From Branchiostoma belcheri (taxonomy: Eukaryota > Chordata > Leptocardii > Amphioxiformes > Branchiostomatidae), in assembly GCF_001625305.1 (NCBI RefSeq), contig NW_017802602.1:1205068-1269067 (forward strand): DNA of 64,000 nt, given 5' to 3'. The translations under genes were made by a program, and so were the position numbers. Positions 36,170 to 42,100 of this stretch are shown one piece after another (the first letter of the stretch is position 1; every line of letters starts with the position of its first letter). The notes beneath the pieces were generated by a model, which was given only the letters and a program-made list of their open reading frames with translations, ran no database searches and was not told the origin of the DNA.

Positions 36170-39100
36170 TCTCCTCTCTTTCTTTCTCTCTCTCTCTCTT
36201 TAGCCAATTTCTACTCTTTTTCTGTCGCCTCCCGAAGCCTGGTAGAGGCTAGTGATCATCACATCATCCACGGGTAACTTCGCACGGTGACTCACGGTGA
36301 CATCGCCCAACGCCGTCACTCCGGCGATGCGCGGAATTCTAAGCCTCTTCGCCACTCTTGAGAGCGACGCGCGGCACATCCCCCCTATCCCAGCTATGCT
36401 CCCATCAGCGGGGGCCTAGCGCGGCGGGGGTCGGTCATTACGGGCCGGCGACTCGTGTGGTCCCAGGACGGGAATGGGGAACGGTATGCGTCGGAATCTA
36501 TCTACATATCGGCGTTACGCTAACCTTTGGTTAGAGTTTACAACCCTAGGATGGCCCGTGTGTACCGCAGAGGTGGCTATGACAGTTTATTGCAAGAACA
36601 TGATAAAATGACAAGTAGTAGAAATGCTAATGAATGCATGCGTCGGTATATCTACATATCGGCGTTACGCTAACCTTTGGGTAGAGTTTACAACCCTACT
36701 AGGACCTTGTCACCGTACAGGGCTCTCTCCAAGCAATGAAGCAAGAGTGCTCTCCTCTCCCCCCAAATCCTTGCACCTCTCCCAAAATGTGCAAATTAAG
36801 GGTTTTCTTTTTATATAATAGTATTCCCAGGACGGCAATGAGGAACGGTATGCGTCGGAATCAATCTACATATCGGTATTACGTTAACCTTTGGTTAGAG
36901 TTTACAACCCTAGGGCTCTCCCCAAGCAATGAAGCAAGAGTGCTCCCCTCTCCCCCAAAATCCTGGGACCACTCGTACTCGTGTGGTCCCAGGACGGGAA
37001 TGGGGACCGGTATGCGTCGGAATCTATCTACATATCGGCGTTACGTTAACCTTTGGTTAGAGTTTATAACCCTGGGAGGAAGGACCCTGTCACCATGTCC
37101 TATAGTTTTATCTTTTCCGTCATTGGACTGCACGTTTATCAACCTTCCAATGTGTGATGATTATTATTTGAACATTAATAAATGGGACCACTCGTGTGGT
37201 CCCTGGACGGGAATGGGGAACGGTATGCGTCGGAATCTATCTACATCTCGGCGCTACGTTAACCTTTGGGTAGAGTTTGCAACCCTGGGGCCCTGACACG
37301 TGTCCTATCATTTTATCTTTTCCGTCATTGGACTGCACGTTTATCAACCTTCCAATGTGTGATGATGATTATTTGAACAATAATCCCAGAACAATGGTCC
37401 CAGGACGGGAATGGGGAACGGTATGTGTCGGTCGGAATCCACATATCGGCGTTACTTTGGGTAGAGTTTATAACCCTGGGATGGCCCGTGTGTACCGCGG
37501 AGGTGGATATGAAAGTTTATTGCGGAGGGCTAATTGCAAGAACATGATAAGATAATAAAATGATAATAAATGATGCCACCAATGCTACTTTTGATATGTT
37601 ATTGCTGGGTTAGATTTCTTTTCTGTGTCCAGTGGAGTATGTATACACACCATGTATCGGTTCGAATAAGTGCATCATATGTGTTGGAGGTTGGGCAAAA
37701 GATCCTTACAATATTTATATAAAATATTCAGTATGAAATATCTAGACTATATGTAGAAACAGATCCTGCGGTGGCAAAGCTATAACCAAATTAGCTACAA
37801 GTGTGACCATTGAAAAAGCTGTAACCCAATTGGCCACAATTGTGACCATTAACTTTGGTGATTGATGGTAACTCTTTTGGCCTCTTTTTGGTTACAGCCT
37901 TGCCATCGTAGGATCTGCTTGGAGATTAGATAAGAGAATGTCCTTGGATAAGAGGACAATTGTCATATCTGCTTGAAGACTAATATCCTCACCTTCCAAG
38001 AACAGCAGCCACCGCTTGCTCCCGTGCGATCTCCGTAGGTAATACCTGCGGACAGAAAAAAAACGGAAGAGTAGACTTAAAGGCCACTGACAGGTCCCTT
38101 TATTTCTGCATCACTTATGGCCACTCACACACCCCCGATGCGAACACATGCATCACACTGGATGAACACACTGACTCCTCATGTAGTGTTACAGTAGGTA
38201 TGACTGTGTGCCTGGACACACCACTGTGTGCCTGCACGCACCGCATCGAATACCCGCGGAAAGAAAAAAACGGAAGATACTGACACATACTGCTTCACAT
38301 TAGCACATCTGAGTCAGTATTTCATACTTTGGGCTTTTCAAACTGCAGAAACAAGACCCAAGATGAGTCTTTTATTTTCTGGGTGGTACCCTAAAAATCA
38401 GCCAAGGGCTCTTTCGGTAACCATTTTCCGTCAGAATTTTGGGTATTTTTGCTCCGCGAAGGTCAATATACATTGGGACAGTGTGGTTTCGACTCAGTAT
38501 GATAAATAACTATAATATTGGCTTTGAAAAATCGGGTTTCCAAGACCTAAAAACTGCACTGGATGCCTTTTAAGACCACTGACAGGTATGTTTATTGGAT
38601 TAAGTGGAAAGGGAAACGCGATTATTGAAGCCGCACGTATCATTTGCCGCTCGGCACGTGGCGAAGGCGCGGCGCGTCCCTGGTGGGGTTTTTAATTTGT
38701 TGTTCCCGTCTGCGTTTTAACCGCGCCGCTATATTTGAGAGGCAAGTTCCTAAGAATAGCGGCCTGGCCGCGATTTAGCGCAGCTTCTGTGCCAAATGGA
38801 GCGCGGCGTGGCGCGGGCCTCGGCTGACCTTGCTGCAATGAATTCCATATTGAATTCCTTGGCCGCAGAATGAATGACTGGAACGTAGTGGGAACCGTAA
38901 CCCTCCCCAGTGGCCGCTTTAAACTGATACAGTCCCTACTTCACACACCTCAGAAATGCAAACAATTTCTAATGAGTTTAGACAAACCTTTGATCATCAA
39001 ACGTATTTGTTGTCACATTTCCACCATTGAAAATAATCAAGTAGAAGCCAAATTCACTCACGTACTAGCGCTAACTTGAAGAATGTACAAGTATACACGT

Positions 39101-42100
39101 GTCTGTTAGCTATTCTTCTGTTGTGACCTGTACTTAACCCAGTGGGTATGTTGGTACAATACGAACAATTCTTCGGTCTTCATTCATTTAAACAAAGATA
39201 TAACACGTGTCTTCCGTCCTCAAGGCATATCGAAGGCTACTGAAGCAAAGTACTTTCGAGGAGTTTTCTTGTCATTTCAAACGAACTGTATACCCCTCGT
39301 AGACGCCCTTCATGTTCTTGGGTTTGTACACAACTGCGTAGCCCAAGGGCTCCAGAAACTTAAACTGAGATGGTTGTAGCCCTAGCCCTATGTAACACAT
39401 TAAGATGCGGGGAGAAACTTTTTGGCTTTGAGGTTTGAATCGCATCCTCGAGTTCCTTTTAACCCTTTTCTCAATCCTTGAGTCTTAAACTTGAAAATAC
39501 AGCACCACTTCTTTCATCAGAAGCATCGAATCGGACTTTCCAACCTTTGTTATCCACCTTTTTCACTAGCCTCTACAAGGCTTCGGGAGGCGGCTGGAAA
39601 GAGTACAAATTGGCCAAACAGAGAGATAGCATGCCAGAGGAGTTGGTCCGCTAGCGAGTACACTTTGTTGCGGTGCACCCGGGTATCTCTATTTGGCCAA
39701 TTTCTACCTTCTATTTCCAGCCGTTAAACAAAGCCTGGTAGAAGCCCTGCAGATCTAGCCTGGGTACCATCCTGGTTAGTTTACGTCGCTCCTACCAACG
39801 CGACTGTGGGAGCGGACGTAAACTAACCAGGATGGTACGCAGGCTACGGCAGATCCACCGTGACTTTATATCCCGAGTCTTTACTACGGCAGGATCGGAC
39901 CAGACGTCGCCCTGACACGGCCCTGACCCGGCTCAACCCGATCCGCGCGGTCAGGCTTTCATGTGGCAGAGAGCGGAGATAAAGCATGCAGCACCTAACA
40001 ACATACACCTGAGGACGGGGTCGGGAGGCGCTTCATGTGTTTTCACTAGCGTACTTCTGATGACATAACCGGTGCAATGGCCAAGTGGGTAGAGTGCTCG
40101 CCTTGCGTTAGGTAGGTCGTGAGTTCGACCCCCGACCAAGTCATACCAAAGACATTAACATGGTATATACTGCTTTTTCTGTTTAGCACTCAGCATTTGG
40201 GAAAGAGTTTTAACTCCCATCTACCCAACACTACCAGTGGACTAGCCCCCTGCTGTAGTGATTGCACAATTGTGTGGCCCAAGGGCTACTGAACCGGAGA
40301 TGGGCGCCGCCCTTTGCACCACCTGGTGTGGGAAGGGATAACTAACTAACTAACTAACTACTGACGACGGGTCCCATTCGGAGTCGTCAGTTTTTCCAAG
40401 TTCTGTAGTACAATATTTAAATTTTGTACCATGCATTTATATCTGTTGCTCCGATATCACTGTGTAGAATTTACAACGCTACGAGAAAGGTACCGGTCTT
40501 TTTCCTCTTCGAAGTACTTTCGTCAAGATATGGCTTATTTTTGGCATGTTTTTAGGTTTTTTTATCGGGCTTTCTTTTCTGCATATTTACGTTGGGTAGG
40601 CCTTAAAAAAGATACCAGTGCAAAAAAGAAAGCTATACAAAAAAGCCTTAAAACACGCCAAAATAAGCCAAATTCCAAACCTCTGTTTGAAGAGCCTGTG
40701 TCAGGCGGGTAGGAAGCATTCAGCACGCCTATACTCGGGGTAGCCGACCTGGTGAGGCGCGGTGTTACACCCGGGTTCGGGTTACCTGCCATGTGCGGGA
40801 CGTGTGCTAGTCATTACGCCGGGGAGGGGAGGTAGTTCCCCAGCCACTAAAGGGAAGGGCTCTCATAGCCTCTCCTTGCCTCTACCAGGCTTCGGCAGGC
40901 GGCTGGAAAGAGTAGAAATCGGCCAAATAGAGAGGAGAGAACATGCCAGGGCAGTTGGTCTGCTGGACCTTCGGGAGCGGCAAAACTGTTCTCTCCATGA
41001 TCCAGCAGACCAACTCCCCCGACATGCTATCTCACTATTTGGCAGATTTCTACTCTTTCCAGCCGCCTCCCGAAGCCTGGTAGAGGCTGATACTGCCTTG
41101 CCAATTTGATTTTCGCTCGCAGTCACTACCAGAAGACGTGCTCGGAGCCTAATGTCCTCCGACAGGCCGGATCCGTCGTCAGGCCAGGCACGGCAGAAGG
41201 TCGGCGGCGGTGCCGGGTCGGCTTTGAGGCCGGTACCCGGGATTAGCAGCGGCGTCTCTGCAATCACCTCGCCCTTGTTGTCCATTAGGTTTATTGGGTG
41301 CTTTGACGACACGGAGACGGGAGAAAGGGCGCGGGGCTGGCACCGCGACCTCGCCTTTCATCTGTCTCATTCCCGTGAACAGTCTTTATGTAACGGTTAC
41401 ATAAAGACCTTTCCTAACGAGATTTCATGGGAATGAAATGAGATTCGGGGGGATGAAAGTGAGCGGGTCACTAGAATAACAACAACGCAGGTGAAGAGAG
41501 GACATGGCGTTGTGAAAAGTAGTATCTTATAAGTGGGATGACTATTGAATGAACTTTGAGCGCGTCCTACAATTTTACAGGTCTGTCAAAGAGCGCGAAA
41601 TGATATCCATTCCCATCAAGGTCTTTCGATGGTCTCTCAGTGATCTCCTAATGGTCTCAATGAGCGGCGATTGTTGGTCGCTCGTGGGTCGCCCAGCGGT
41701 CTCAGTGTCGAACAAGACTCCCATTCGCCCGCCGTCCATGCCGTAAGTCGGCTAGTTTTCTGTTTGCTTGTTTGTTTGTTAGTCGAGCAACATAGAAACT
41801 TACAGGACACCGTGGTGGGCAACTCTAGCAGGTTGCTAATCATCACCCGGCTAGTTAAGGCTCACTTTAGACTAGAAACGCTTAAAGGGTTTCGTTTCCG
41901 ATGGGCAAACCGTTTCCGTCTACTAGAAACGGTATACCGTTTCGAAACGGTACGAAACGTTACGCCAAATGGTATTTCATGGGGTTTTAGGAAACGTTTC
42001 CGAAACCACCTCCACCGTGGTTTTGAAACCCTTCAGTGGGGTGGGGGGGGGCTGAGCCCCCTCCTGCTAGGTAAAAAGAGAAACGGTTTTGCCATATGCA

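Noticed and set aside
40075..40140. Second tRNA-like sequence
   Set aside because: Followed by a SINE body and a (CTAA)n tail; arms do not pair as in a tRNA gene.
40863..41312. 149-codon minus-strand ORF in Notum intron 2
   Set aside because: Its second half reads through a family A MITE, and the first half has no recognised domain or correct splice phase for Notum.
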